Shown here: in pieces, positions 1-10,789 of the stretch
How the letters are laid out: each line of letters opens with the position of its first letter
Numbering within the stretch: the stretch's first letter is position 1
Assembly: GCA_003427395.1 (NCBI GenBank)
Contig: BFEA01000091.1
Span: 2,889,425 to 2,953,424, forward strand
DNA length: 64,000 nt
Origin: Chara braunii
Lineage: Eukaryota > Streptophyta > Charophyceae > Charales > Characeae
Direction of reading: 5' to 3'
Notes under the pieces: model-generated
Told to the model about the DNA's origin: nothing
Databases searched by the model: none
What the model saw: only the letters and a program-made list of their open reading frames with translations
Made by a program: the position numbers and the translations under genes

Positions 1-2476
1 AGCCTACTGCACCCCGGCAATCCAGGTTTCACCTGGACTTTGAACTACAGGGAGGGTAGAGCTACAATGAACAGAAGACTAGATTTCTACCTAGTCTCGC
101 CTACAGTTTGGAATACCACGATTGATATTTTTGAACAGTCAAATACTCTCTCATACCATAAACCGGTCCTGCTCTTGCTCGACTGTATTATAACTGAAAG
201 AAGCCCTGGTTATTTTAGGGTCAATACAGAGATCCTAAAAGATCTGGGGGTCAATGACTGGATGCACAGATTTTGGGTTGATTGAAAAAAAAATTGTGAC
301 TCCTTTGATTCAGTTGTTGGTTGGTGGGATGCAGGTTCAATGATTTTTTCGAAACATTTGAGTATATTTTCACGTATTTTGGCGACTGGTAGGAATAATC
401 GAGAGATTGCTTTGACTAAAAAAGTGGAATACGTCAAATCTCGAATGAACCTGCACCCTGTCTCTAACCTTGTGTGGAGTCCTATTAGGGCAAAGTACAT
501 GGTGGAGTGGGATGCCTACTAACAAGAACAGTCGGAAGTTTGGGCTGAGCGGCTGAAAATCAAAGGAATTGCTGTTTACGACCGCATGACCAGAGAAACA
601 TTTCAAAAGCTGACACCCAAGCGAATGACTCAATCAATGAGCTTACTGACCCATCCCTTTGATCATGACCTTCAAGTTGCACAGGACCGAGACCAACTCT
701 GTGAATATGTTGCTATGTATTATCAAGATATCTTAACCACGACGCGCCCAAACGAAGATATAACAGAGGATCTCTCAAAGGGATCAAAACATTGGTCTTC
801 GTACACAGCTAGACTTTCTACACAGGAAAGGCTAGATATGGACCGACCAGTTACTGAGAAGAAGCTTGGGAAGCACTACACTTGATGGCACATGGTAAAG
901 CCCCTGGGGACGATGGGCTCCCAGTAGTACTGTATGTAATCATCTAGGATGATATCAAGAAAGAATTAGTCGAGATCTACAATCAGGTTCTGATAGGTAA
1001 AAATCTGCCGAAAGGTATGAGGAATGGGGTCATTTCCCTTCTCTACAAAAAAGGTGACCGCTCTGAGATTCGGAATTGGCGTCCGATCTCAGTTTTTAAT
1101 GTATCATATAAACTGTTAGCTAAGCTACTTGCGCGTCGTCTGGGTCGGTACTTGCCATCTTTAATTAAACAGGATCAAGCAGCCTTTATACAAGGCTGAT
1201 CCATTTTTGACAATATTGCTACAGCAGTAGAAGCACTGGAAGTTGTGAAAAAAACAAAGGCCAATATCTCGGTATTAATGCTTGATTTAGAGAAAGCTTA
1301 CGACCGAGTTAATTGGACATATGTGCTCACCACCCTGCGTCATGTAGGCTTTCGGGAGAACATGTGTAACTTGGTGCTTGTCCTCTACTCCCTATCTACT
1401 GTTGCAGTAATGGTCAATGGCAACCTTTAAGAAACCTTTCCACTGTCTAGATCTCTACGGCAGGGATGTCCCCTTGCCCCTCTCTTATTTGTGATACAAA
1501 TGGAAAACCTATTATGCAACATCAGAAAGAACCCTCAGATCATTGGTCTCAAGATAGGCTATAGACATTGCAAAGTCAAGGCTCTAGCGGACAACTTATT
1601 TGCTATTTCTGAAAATTCGACTATCTCAATGACTGCATTGAAGGGATGCCTTAACGAATACTCAAAGTTGTCGGAAGCTTCGGTAAACTGGGCCAAATCA
1701 GTGTTCTTCCTCCCCGATCCCCACCTACCAAAGACGAAGTGGGAATGAAAAGAATTACCGTGGACAGCTCCGAACGCTTCTTAGGGGTTCAAGTAGCCTT
1801 GCTCTCCTGCACAGTAGATCAGGAAAGTATATGGGTGTGTCTTGGTCGTAAATGAGGCTATGTTCGCCCTACTTTGGCTTATAGCTGTGATCCGCCCTTT
1901 GGGGAAAAACTTGTGCTCCTTAATTCATCAATGAGCTGCTAAATTCATATGGAAACCCTTTGCTAGGGAGGATAAAGGCTTTCTATCCAAAGTCGCATGG
2001 GAGCTACTGTGTTGCCCTAAAGAAGAGGGAGGCATGGGCCTGATTGATCCATAACGAAAGAGTGTAGTAATGCTAGTTCGATGGATAGTCAGGGCAATAA
2101 GCGCTGAGGAAGAAGTACACTGGATTTCTCTGGCAGAAACTATTCTGTCATTGGAATGAAACTTACTCAGACCATCTGATATTTGGACTTGTCTGCTTAT
2201 TCCTTCCTTTTTGAACAAAAATGTGAAATCTGATTTCTGGGCAGCAATCATTTCTGCTTGAAAAAAAATGATGCTTAATGCAGGGCTTCATCCCACTACC
2301 AAAATGGACGTCCTGTTGCAACCACTGTTTGAAAATCCGCATATCCGCCGCCCTGATGGTACGTGGTTTGCTGCAGATCTCTCTCAAGGGAGCTTTGGTA
2401 GAAAATGGATAGAAAGGGGCATTCTGAGAATAGGGGATTTGTGGAATGAATGGGAGTGCCTTTCGGCACACTACGT
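1..2476 (+). mobile_element. Degenerate LINE (non-LTR retrotransposon), 5'-truncated by the window edge
   Basis: Broken reading frames on + follow the order of an L1-like ORF2. The first is an endonuclease C-terminal stretch in frame 1 (40-885; residues RLDFYLVSPTVW then HKPVLL). Next comes reverse transcriptase in frame 3 (about 1,017-1,748), then a C-terminal region in the same frame (2,268-2,476) containing GIL-RIGDLW, a usual LINE tail motif. Frame 1 is closed by stops at 285, 522 and 885, and a frameshift lies between 885 and 1,017. The copy therefore cannot make its protein. The + strand ends in a T-run (2,477-2,498), not the expected A-tail, so the 3' end is probably lost or replaced by another insertion. 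Confidence in a LINE is high; the exact clade is not resolved. Confidence 0.88.
1017..1748 (+). pseudogene. LINE reverse transcriptase domain, inactivated
   Basis: Reverse transcriptase copies the element RNA into DNA at the nicked target. One continuous frame carries the family blocks in order: NWRPISVFNVSYKLLAKLLA (fingers), QAAFIQG, then LMLDLEKAYDRVNW (the block A aspartate), RQGCPLAPLLF, and the catalytic box. The box reads LADNLFA instead of the usual xADDxxxF, so the second catalytic aspartate is Asn. In-frame stops lie at 1,197-1,199 (TGA, right after FIQG, where the family normally has Arg) and 1,428-1,430 (TAA). A CGA to TGA change would explain the first. The loss of Asp plus two stops makes this a dead copy. 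Confidence 0.9.
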
Positions 2477-2498
2477 TTTTTTTTTTTTTTTTTTTTTT
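2477..2498. repeat. Poly-T tract
   Basis: An uninterrupted run of about 22 T lies directly after the LINE coding remnant. Read on the minus strand it is an A-tail, so it may be the 3' end of a second retroposed fragment inserted in the opposite direction. Confidence 0.8.
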
Positions 2499-2629
2499 CC
2501 ACACTACACTCTCGACCCGGCCGCGCTAAAAGTTTGAAAATGTCATTTGCCACATATGGACACGATCAGCGTGAAGGAGGTATCTTGAAAAAAAAAACTT
2601 TGCAGGGGGTGAGTTCGGGAGTGCATCCA

Positions 2630-3006
2630 GCGGCCTAGCTCAGTTGGTAAGGCGCGCAAGTGGCATTCAGGAGGTCTTGGGTTCGATCCCCATTGGCCTC
2701 ATGCACCTTCCTGGGCAAGCTTGGCGCCCGCCGCCTAGAGATATGTCGTTGGTCCCCTCGAGTGGCATTGAGGAGAGTCTGTTGATGTTCATAGGAGGAG
2801 GGGACCGGAGGGGAGGCACTGTGACTGGGCCATCGAAGAAGCTCGGTCCTGATGCTACCGGCTAGCCCCTGGCTGGTATCGCCCACCTACTGTAGCAGGT
2901 ATCGCACCTGTTGGTGGGTGCAGCTCCCGCATGTTCCCTCGTTGGAGGCTTCAGCACAGATATGGCTGCTACGGGTTTTCCCGTAATACTATAATGACAA
3001 TAAAAA
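2630..3006 (+). mobile_element. tRNA-derived SINE, copy 1
   Basis: The first 70 bases look like a tRNA: box A TAGCTCAGTTGG at 2,635-2,646, then box B GGTTCGATCCC within the T arm, flanked by GGCC pairs that could close an acceptor stem. These are internal RNA polymerase III promoter elements. The tRNA-unrelated body runs on through a segment (about 2,740-2,920) that recurs at 33,810-33,975 (+) and 12,180-12,312 (-). The element ends with a short ATAATGACAATAAAAAA tail near 3,006. A tRNA gene is excluded because no proper anticodon arm forms and the same body is dispersed. Confidence 0.8.
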
Positions 3007-3204
3007 AGGCCCAAAAGGCCGTCCTGTTCAAATTCGACAAGTAATTGAATTAGTTGGGCTTAAAGAATTAGCCTTTTTTTAAAAAAAAGGGTTTGGGAGC
3101 GCTCTCGGGAGCCACATTAAAAAAAAGGGTTTGGTGTGGCGATGCGACACTCTGGAAAATGGCCAAGTCGGGAGTAGTGTGGTGAGGCACTAAGATGCAC
3201 CCAA

Positions 3205-3632
3205 GATTTCAACGACCAGTTTTTCGTCATCAATTTGGCCCCTGTTGCGTTAAGATACAGCCAGAGAATTTTGAGAGAGTACGGTTTCGCCGGCTCAACG
3301 ACCAGTTTTTTTACATCAATTTGGACCCCGTTGCGCTAAGATATACCCAGAGAATTCTGGGAGAGTATGGTTTCGAACCGCCAACCGCGGCCCCAAGAGT
3401 CAGGTCTACATGGTGTCCAACAGAACCATGCCAGATGGAATGGAGGACTCCGAGTGAAATGAAATGTAAATAGACGTCCGCAGCGTTGATTGTGAGAGAG
3501 TATGCTTAAATATGGCTTTGCGACCTCGGCCCCAAGAGCGAGCTCTGCATGGTGTCCAACATAACAATGTTGGATGAAATGGATAATTCCAAGTGAAATG
3601 AAATGTAAATAGACGTGCACAACGTTGACTGT
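3205..3632 (+). repeat. Two adjacent tandem repeat pairs (about 83 bp and about 120 bp units)
   Basis: The block with TCAACGACCAGTTTTT and ATACCCAGAGAATT occurs at 3,209-3,290 and again at 3,296-3,372. A second unit, starting CGGCCCCAAGAG and ending AAATGTAAATAGACG, occurs at about 3,391-3,476 and 3,521-3,616. Units are 80-90% alike by eye. No coding function is seen; short frames across them are incidental. Confidence 0.7.
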
Positions 3633-3639
3633 TATCACC

Positions 3640-3990
3640 GTGGTGCGGCGGCCATTCTTGCTTGGTTTTTAAACCACCAGTACCCCGCCCAGTCAAACTT
3701 TTTGCTTTTCCTGAATTCATGGAAGACCTAGGCAGGGTTGGTAGTGATTGGGTAGAGCCCCGACAGAGGTGCGGACGTTGTTCGTTTCAAAAACGAGAAG
3801 GAACGACCGGCCAACACTATCATTTATCACGAGAGAAAAAAAGAAAAAAGAAAAAAAAACAGAAAACCAGAAAGAAAAGAAAAAACGATGAAAAGGTATT
3901 TTCTATGTGCCTATGGTATCTCGTATTTGAAACGAAAATGAAAAAAAGTTGTTGTATCACGTGTTTCAAACGACAATGGATCTTCCTCGA
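3640..3990. other. Non-coding stretch, purine-rich on +
   Basis: There is no supported gene. A-rich tracts at 3,836-3,890 create a lysine-rich open frame that has no family features and is judged spurious. Confidence 0.6.
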
Positions 3991-3994
3991 AAAC

Positions 3995-4068
3995 CTCGAC
4001 AAATACAGTGTAGATGGTATGACCCTGCGCAAGGAAAACAAGCATAAATTGAGAAATATCAGGGAAAA
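3995..4068 (+). pseudogene. U6 snRNA-related fragment (pseudogene 1)
   Basis: The block ACCCTGCGCAAGG at about 4,021-4,033, then a diverged match to the 3' stem region ending TTGAGAAAT, aligns in order with the U6 spliceosomal RNA centre and 3' end. Upstream, AAATACAGTGTAGATGGTATG matches the U6 ACAGAGA-AGATTAGCATGG region with changes in the catalytic ACAGAGA box. The 5' stem-loop is not convincing. Because ACAGAGA and the following AGC are altered, it would not be active. It is likely an RNA-mediated copy. Confidence 0.6.
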
Positions 4069-4079
4069 AATAAAGTAAA

Positions 4080-5030
4080 AAAAAACATTCACCATCATTC
4101 TCGTATTTTCTGCACATACCTTTGCTTTGACAAGGCGCACTATCCGCACGTCTTCAAAAATATAGCAGGACAACTTCCCATGATGGTTGTATGAGACCAA
4201 AGATACCGTTTGTGTACAGTGAGGAACGAAATACTTCCAATGAGATGTCGGGAAGACCTGCCTAAGGGCATATACACATCAGAGCTTTCCAAAATGTATC
4301 TGTCCACAAAATCGGTCAAATTTTTTCTATTTTTTATTTTTTGTTGTGCCCTCACCAACAAGGCAGCATGCATTCCACGTGCACAGGAAAGGCTCTCACC
4401 AAGGTTATACTTTCACTGGTACTTCCAAGAACGTACCTGACTGCTATCACGGCCAAATTATTATTTTTTTTTGTTCCTTTTGTTTATTTTTCCTCCTATT
4501 GCACATGCTCGGGGATGTCATCACTCGGGGCGAAAAAGAAGGGAGGGCAGGGGGAAAGAAAAAAAAAAAAAAAACAAGAAGAAGGGAAGGGAAGGAAAAA
4601 AAAATAAAAGGAAATCCTTAGTGAACATACTGGTCACCCAATGTTGAAGGACCGGTCGCCTGCTGTTTATCTACTTTTCACCAGGTGCCTCCTACCGAAA
4701 CAAAGAGGTTTGGTAGCTCGAAAAAAATAAGGTTCGGCGGAGTGCTTCGGGAGGTACTCGTGGCTTAAGTGCTTACTCATAAGCAGTAAAAATTGTACAA
4801 ACCATATTCGATCAGCAAGAAACCACAAACGACCATTTCCCTACCCAGCAATCGCCAAACTGTTGGGGATCCTCCGCCAATTTCTTTGACTACCAGATTC
4901 AAAAAACTATGGTCGCTCATCCTATAATATTCTCAATTGGCTATGAAAAAGTTTCAGGTTTTTTTAAAGATTCATAGGAAGGAAAATTATATGACCTCTT
5001 ATTTATGAAAACGCAATTACGGATAACAGG
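4080..5030. other. Non-coding, AT-rich with A/G-rich tracts
   Basis: No gene is supported. An A/G run occupies 4,553-4,612. A block at about 4,811-4,880 (ATCAGCAAGAAACCAC ... TTGGGGATC) recurs at about 6,467-6,533, indicating an old dispersed repeat. Confidence 0.5.
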
Positions 5031-5100
5031 AATCGAAACCATGTCCCCTACTTGGAAAGCCAGAAAGACTGGTTATACCGGCTAAACCCACCAGTACCTA
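5030..5100 (-). repeat. tRNA-like (pol III box A/B) fragment
   Basis: On the minus strand GGTGGGTTTAGCCGG is followed about 45 bases later by GGTTTCGATTCC, the spacing and sequence of box A and box B. The anticodon arm is not a good stem, so this is more likely a SINE head or tRNA pseudogene than a gene. Confidence 0.35.
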
Positions 5101-5885
5101 CCGCATTCTTAGGCACCCTCTAACTTGAATGAATACAATGTTATCGGCCTACGAACGTTAAAGGATTGGTGGTTTAAAGGTGGGTAGACCGTTTACCTGG
5201 TTCCAGCACCTACTTCCACTAGTATTTATAACAAACATTTATGAAAAAAATGGTTAAAACATTGTTATCAAATATGGGGTTTTTTTTTTTTTTTTACCAG
5301 CGGTCAGTCGAACCCCATGCCATCAGTCGCGGCAAGGCAAGTGTTATTCGGAATGACAATGCATATTGAAAGTTTTTTGAAAAAACCTATGTGGGGAACC
5401 TTTTGGGTTTGCAATGCTCAAAATACTTATATGAAAAGTGGAAAAGAGAAATGGTTGAAAACCTCAATATGTCGTATACCATTAAAAATAGATAACTTAA
5501 TCGCTTATAATTTTGTGAAAATTCACCGGCCACGCTAAGGTCCTAAAGCAATCACTTAGTGGGAAAGGAAGTGATCGAGAAATTACAGCTAGAAGGTGGG
5601 TTCCACACATAACAATTTTCCATCATACAAAATCATGACGAAATATATTTTTGTAATGAAAACGAATGTTATTTTACATGTTTCAGAATCTGACTTTTTA
5701 TTGAATTTAAATTGTCATATGCTAAGAAATGTAATCCTTCTCCCGAAGTGACTATGTGAGTTTGTTGAGGCACAAAGTGGAGGCGCATGGGTTGGAGTCA
5801 TTGTGATAAAAACCCTTGAACGCCCAGAACAACTCTTCGAGTTTTATGAAGGATAACTATTGGCGTATTTTACTATGATAACGTA
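5100..5885. other. Non-coding, AT-rich
   Basis: There is a T-run at 5,279-5,296 and otherwise no recognisable gene or repeat. Confidence 0.5.
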
Positions 5886-5887
5886 GT

Positions 5888-5976
5888 TTTCGGCCGCCTG
5901 TGAAGGTTCTCCGGCCAAAAGTCGTGGGTTCAGATCTCGTTTTTCTCGGGAGATATGGTTGAGTGGCTGAAAGCAA
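5888..5976 (+). repeat. tRNA-derived fragment with 3' half before a 5'-half-like sequence
   Basis: GTCGTGGGTTCAGATCTCG followed by TTTTTCTCGGGA resembles the T arm and 3' acceptor of the tRNA-Asp-like sequence at 16,285-16,357. It is followed at once by GAGATATGGTTGAGTGGC, which resembles the 5' end of a class II (Ser/Leu) tRNA. It is probably two truncated tRNA-derived repeats abutting each other. Confidence 0.35.
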
Positions 5977-5979
5977 AAT

Positions 5980-7225
5980 ATATGTCATAAAGTTTTCAAG
6001 TTTTAACTTTGTATTTGTTAGGCATAAACAATATAAATACAATTGTACTCAATTTTGTTGGTAATAGTGAAATGTAATCATTATCTACAACTAAGAAAAT
6101 TTCAAGCAAAAAGATAAGTCCAAGAATATCACTTACATGCAAGGAATGTAATACATTTTTGTGAATTTTTGTTATCTTTATATTTAGTATTTTATTACTA
6201 AAAAATTAGGAACAATTGATATGACATATTTTGCACATAGATTGTTATTTTTCACACACCATAAGGATATAGATACATTATAGATAATCTTTGGTGCAAT
6301 TGTTGAGATCTCTTGCCAGAGAGAGTTTGTGAAAATGAGTATACAATATATCAGTGAGCAAGTGTAATCGCCATCCTCTTCGTCTGAGGGGAAATTACGC
6401 ATGTGCAACTCGGAAGGGGGAAAAACACAACTCTAAGCGAATGTCATACATATTGACAAGTAGGTTATCAGCAGAAAACCACAAAAAAGTATGGTCACCC
6501 GCCCTAGGCAGCGACCGCCGAGTTGTTTGGGATCTTAAGAAACTTTACGAGAGAATTATCTCAATCAAACAAAAGAGCACTCTTGTGCCTTCGGCCTTCC
6601 ATACTCGAGCTTTAAATCAATGTCCTCAAAACCACAAGTAGATGACCCCAACCAAATTGAGAATGCAATTGAACCTATCCTAAAATTTTGGAGGCTCGAG
6701 GTAAGTCGTCCAAAGGGTTTGTAGAAATAAAAAAAGTGTCTCATGCCGAGGGTTGGCAATAGGCCCAACCCTGAACTTAATGAAAATAATTTCGTCTGCG
6801 CCCAGTCGAGCCTTATCATGAGTCTCCTCACTTTTTGGAAGGTTCATTCATATTTTTCAGATGTATTAGTGGTATAAGTGCAAACCCTATTGAGGTATAT
6901 CCTTATATTGTTTTCGACTATGTGCCCATTTGATCGCGTCGAACATGCATTCGCGTGCAAACTGTGTTCGCGCACTTCCAAATGCACCACGTTGTGGACA
7001 GGGGGATAAAGTTGAACGCACAACCTTGGACAGTCTACACGCATTCGAACTCTACCGCGGGCGCACAGAGTTAGAAAAAATAAAAGCACGTATCGAAAGT
7101 CTATCCCGTGTCTGTCAGTGTGTTGTCATATTTGATATACACTTGGAAAAAAAAATTATTTGTGTTTAACTGTTTTGTTAGATTCTCACTGACTCATCAG
7201 GAGGTTATGCGTGTATGCGTGCACA
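5980..7225. other. Non-coding, AT-rich
   Basis: No supported gene. About 6,467-6,533 is the second copy of the repeat also seen near 4,811. The other open frames here have no family signature. Confidence 0.5.
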
Positions 7226-7229
7226 TATG

Positions 7230-7757
7230 AAATCATGACGATTCTTTGAAGAATAAGCATCGACTAACTTTGTACCAGCCACCACGGGAAGATGAAAAAT
7301 ACTAGCGTTATCTTTAACGTTTGAGTGTAAAGAGTTTGTAGGTAGCCTTTTTGCTATTAAAAACTAGGGTTGAACCCTACACAAGCATCAAAACTACTAA
7401 GTTGGAATCTGCTAGAGGCGAAAGGAATTTCCGGTGGAGTGGTGAAATATATGGATATCATAAATAATGCCCAAGGCATTTCCAATGGAGCGATGAAATG
7501 CATAGATATCTGAAATAATGCCCAAGGTGAAAATACTTTGTTGAGCCGATATCGAAACTCTAAGAGCGGAAAGGTAGGGGAGCGAACGGGATTAGACACC
7601 CCATTTGTCCAGGTTGTAAACGATGAACACTAAGTATTGGAATATTTGATCCGTTCAGTGTTGAAGTTAACGCGTTAAGTGTCCTGCCTTGGGAGTACAC
7701 TCGTCAGAGGGAAGCCTAAACAGATTGTCGGGAGTCCACACAAGTGATGAACCATGT
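7230..7757 (+). pseudogene. Plastid-type 16S rRNA fragment, nuclear insertion
   Basis: The sequence follows bacterial/plastid SSU rRNA from about E. coli position 490 to about 950. Landmarks in order are the GAATAAGCATCGACTAACT region, GTACCAGCCACCACGG (the 530 loop, normally CAGCAGCCGCGG), GGAATTTCCGGTGGAG with GGTGAAAT, AGGGGAGCGAACGGGATTAG, GTAAACGATGAACACT and AACGCGTTAAGTGTCC. The GGAATTTCCGGTGGAG style and CTAGGGGAGCGAA fit plastid or cyanobacterial rRNA better than mitochondrial. About 20% of positions differ and a 60-70 bp segment (about 7,422-7,532) is duplicated in tandem, so it is not a functional rRNA. Bacterial DNA transfer is the alternative. Confidence 0.8.
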
Positions 7758-7998
7758 GCGTTAGCTCCAACACTAAACGGATCAAATCGTCCAACACGTA
7801 GAGTCCATCGGTTATAACTAGGATATCTTATCTCATTCACTCCCCTAGCTCAAGTCTCTTAGTGTCAATATCCCCCTTTGCATAGTGCTTTCATCTTATT
7901 TTCGATATCTCTGCATTTCATAACTCCATCGGAAAATCCGTTTGCCTTTATCGAACTCCAACTCGGTAGTTTATGCTGCCTATGTAAGGTTAAGCCTT
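7757..7998 (-). pseudogene. Second, inverted plastid-type 16S rRNA fragment
   Basis: Read on the minus strand from 7,998 down, the sequence has CTTAACCTTACATAGGCAGC, AAACTACCGAGTTGGAGTTC, TTTTCCGATGGAG, GACACTAAGAGACTTGAGC and CTAGGGGAGTGAATGAGAT. This is the same 16S interval (about 610-860) as part of the + fragment. It begins where that one stops, so the two are head-to-head. It is even closer to green plastid 16S in the AAACTACCGAG segment. Confidence 0.75.
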
Positions 7999-8099
7999 AG
8001 TTTTCCACAAGAGACAGAAAAAACAACCGTCAAATGCTTTATGCCCAATCATTATGGATAATTTTTGCATCCTCTGTCTTACGACATGTGTTGACGTGC

Positions 8100-8440
8100 A
8101 AGCGCAAGTTAATCGAATCAACAGAAGTGATCCAATCGATTTGATTGGATCGACAATTCGATCGTGCACATGCGTGAATTTGTGTGAGTGTATACACGCA
8201 CACACATACATATACATACGTACACATAAACACACATGTATACAGACACATATTCGACATAATCAATCAAGCGCTTCGATCAAATCAATTCGGTGGATTC
8301 GATTGAATGGAACAAAGCAAGCAAATCGATTCAATCGTATTTAATTGAATCGATGGAAATCGGTTTAATTGCATGTTAGTGTGTGTGTGTGTGTATTCGA
8401 TCCGAGCGATCCAATCGAATCAATGAAATTGATTTAACAG
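8100..8440. repeat. AATCGATT-type palindrome cluster with CA/TG microsatellites
   Basis: Variants of ATCGATT/AATCGAA recur more than ten times between 8,108 and 8,440 (for example CCAATCGATTTGATTGG and AATCGATTCAATCG), separated by CA-rich (8,190-8,245) and TG-rich (8,379-8,395) runs. Neighbouring units can pair with each other. No coding function. Confidence 0.6.
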
Positions 8441-10245
8441 TTTGGTAGTGTATGTGTATGTGTGTGTACACACGAGTCACACACTCACACACACTTACCG
8501 AGGTAAGTTTTTATTTTTTTATATTTTTTTTATAGAGGGATGCGGGGGGTGCCGCACCCGTTCCCCACCCCCCACAGACCCCTCTGCGGAATCCCTCCCC
8601 CGAACGTGTTTCAAGCCACAGGTTTTCGGAATCCACCGTATGATATATTCTAACAGTCAGATTTCCTAACATGGACCAAGACGAATATCATTGGGTCGAG
8701 TCCCTTACAAAGTACGAACCTGCCCATGTTTAAAACTAGTTGCATGCTCTTTGAGCACAAACATAGTGTCAGTGGGGTTATACCCTAAGATCTATGACCG
8801 GAAATGAACAATCCAGGTAAGTGAGTCCTAGCCTAAGTGCCAATACCCGTACCTTGCCCCCCCCCTCTCACGTCCTCTGCCACTCCCTTTCGAAGCAAAT
8901 ATATCAACTGCAACACGCAACTGAGCTTGCCAAGACACTTTTAAACCTGACATTGGGCCTCACTCTATTACACATCACTCTATTTGTATTTGGAGCTCGG
9001 GATAGTCTTGATATATGGTGAAAATGATGAAGTCATGTATCCACTTATTCCATGAAGTGTCTAAATGCATGTAGAATGTTGAATAGTAGAGCAAAGTCGC
9101 CATCATGACAACACCGAACCAGAAAGATAGCTTGTAAAAATCCATATGCACCGTTACGTTTGGAAAAAGATCGTAGAAGCTAGATAGATTGTAGTCTCGA
9201 ACATTTGTCCACTCGGTCACAGTATGACCAATGATGAAATTAAAAAAACCCGGACAACCTGAAATTTGAAAACTGCATGTCGACCGGGTTACAACCATAG
9301 TTGAGCAACCTGCTAAAAGTTTTTATTTTTTTTGTAACAAACGGTGCAATTCATATTCCAAAACACTGAGTTTGAGGCGAAGACCTCACAACTACTCGAA
9401 AATATCATAGGAGAATGACCTAATTTAGTAATTTCGCTTTGCTTCAGATAAGCAAATAATTAATCTTTAAAACAAATCTCTCACATATTATGTTTCATAT
9501 CTATAACTATCTCTTGTCCACCACCAACTTCCTATCAACTAATTACATGACCTACAATAGCCTTGAGACTAGCAATCCCTGTGGAGCAAAGCAATTAATC
9601 CTATCAACACTAACAATCCATTGCAGATATAATAAACTGATTGCCCTGGTTTATAAACACAGATGCTATTTTCCCACGATATAACTTGATTATTAATTAT
9701 ATTTATGGTGAGAGTTTACGTCACTTGCCAAATGTGAAAGAAAAAAAAAATAACAACAACATATTTTCCCTTTCTAACTTAAAATGCATTTGACATTTTA
9801 CACTTATTTTATACGTGGTGCAGTAAGGTGCGCATGAAGAAGACAACTGCGTGAGAACATCGGTAGATACGACATGCACTCATCAAACTACTTTCTTATA
9901 TGCTTTGTTTTCTTTTTTCAATAGGATAGTTTCGGGCTTGAAGTTTGCTTAGAAAGGTGATATGAGCAACCCCTAAACATTAATTTGTTAGTGGAGAGAA
10001 ACTTAATCTAAAAGGCGGCAACCATTAGGGTAGTCTGATGCACCATTGATGATCCTCCAAAGGACCGGGATTGACTGTATTCCACTCTTTTTGCAAACCA
10101 AGTTATATACTCATCCCACTTTTCAAGTTACGCTAAACGTGGGACCATTAACATTATTGGGATGATTTTATGGCAACTTATTTCATTTGGCTCTACAGTC
10201 GAGTTCTCTTTGAAAATTTCAAGCCATATTTTATTCATAAATTAT
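8440..10245. other. Non-coding region
   Basis: TG/CA repeats occur at 8,449-8,492. Otherwise the DNA is AT-rich with no family-level similarity that I can name. Confidence 0.5.
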
Positions 10246-10256
10246 ATGATTTAAGC

Positions 10257-10772
10257 CTAGGTTGTTTTATCGGACGTTCGGGACCCCCCTCACCGTCCGG
10301 GACGTCCGACCGGACGTGTGGTCGGACGTCAGACCGGATGGGGGATGTCCGAGTTAGCGCAAAAATAAATAAATAAATAAATAAATTGGCTTGTACTTTG
10401 CATCATGTGGCTTCTACCTTGCATAAGGTGTATGCCACCAAAATTTTGGCTTATTTGAGTCAGTAGAAAAAAAAATAAAAATCTTCAAAGATTCAAATCC
10501 CCACCTATACCCCTCCTATCCCCACCAAAACCCCTCGTACCCCCCCTTCCCACCCCAAATAGCACCCTATCACCAAATGCTAAAAAACTTTTGAATTTTT
10601 TTATGGGGGGTCTCTATGGCATGCGCAACACTGTCATAATTTTTTATTTTATTTTTTTTATTTTTTTTTTAGTGTCAAAAAGTCGTCGTCCGGAAATCCG
10701 GACGACGGGGGTACCCTACGTCCGGGGAGACGTCCGGGGGAGAGGTCCGATCTCCGGACCATTGATAACATA
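10257..10772. mobile_element. Small non-autonomous DNA transposon with CGGACGTCCG-rich ends
   Basis: Both ends are unusually GC-rich and packed with CGGAC/GTCCG motifs (10,270-10,345 and 10,683-10,760), while the centre is AT-rich with an AAAT microsatellite and A/T runs. The outer ends are roughly inverted (ATCGGACGTTCGGGAC against GTCCGATCTCCGGAC). The 9-base word GATTTAAGC lies directly outside both ends (10,248-10,256 and 10,773-10,781), a plausible target-site duplication of hAT or Mutator size. No transposase is present. Confidence 0.55.
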
Positions 10773-10789
10773 GATTTAAGCATAAGAGT

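Noticed and set aside
1-2476. Stops in the LINE as evidence for a variant genetic code
   Set aside because: TGA, TAA and TAG all interrupt transposon frames, frameshifts are also present, and eS10 uses standard codons with TAA as stop.
3662-4078. Lys-rich plus-strand frame of 138 codons
   Set aside because: Created by A-rich tracts and overlaps a U6-derived fragment.
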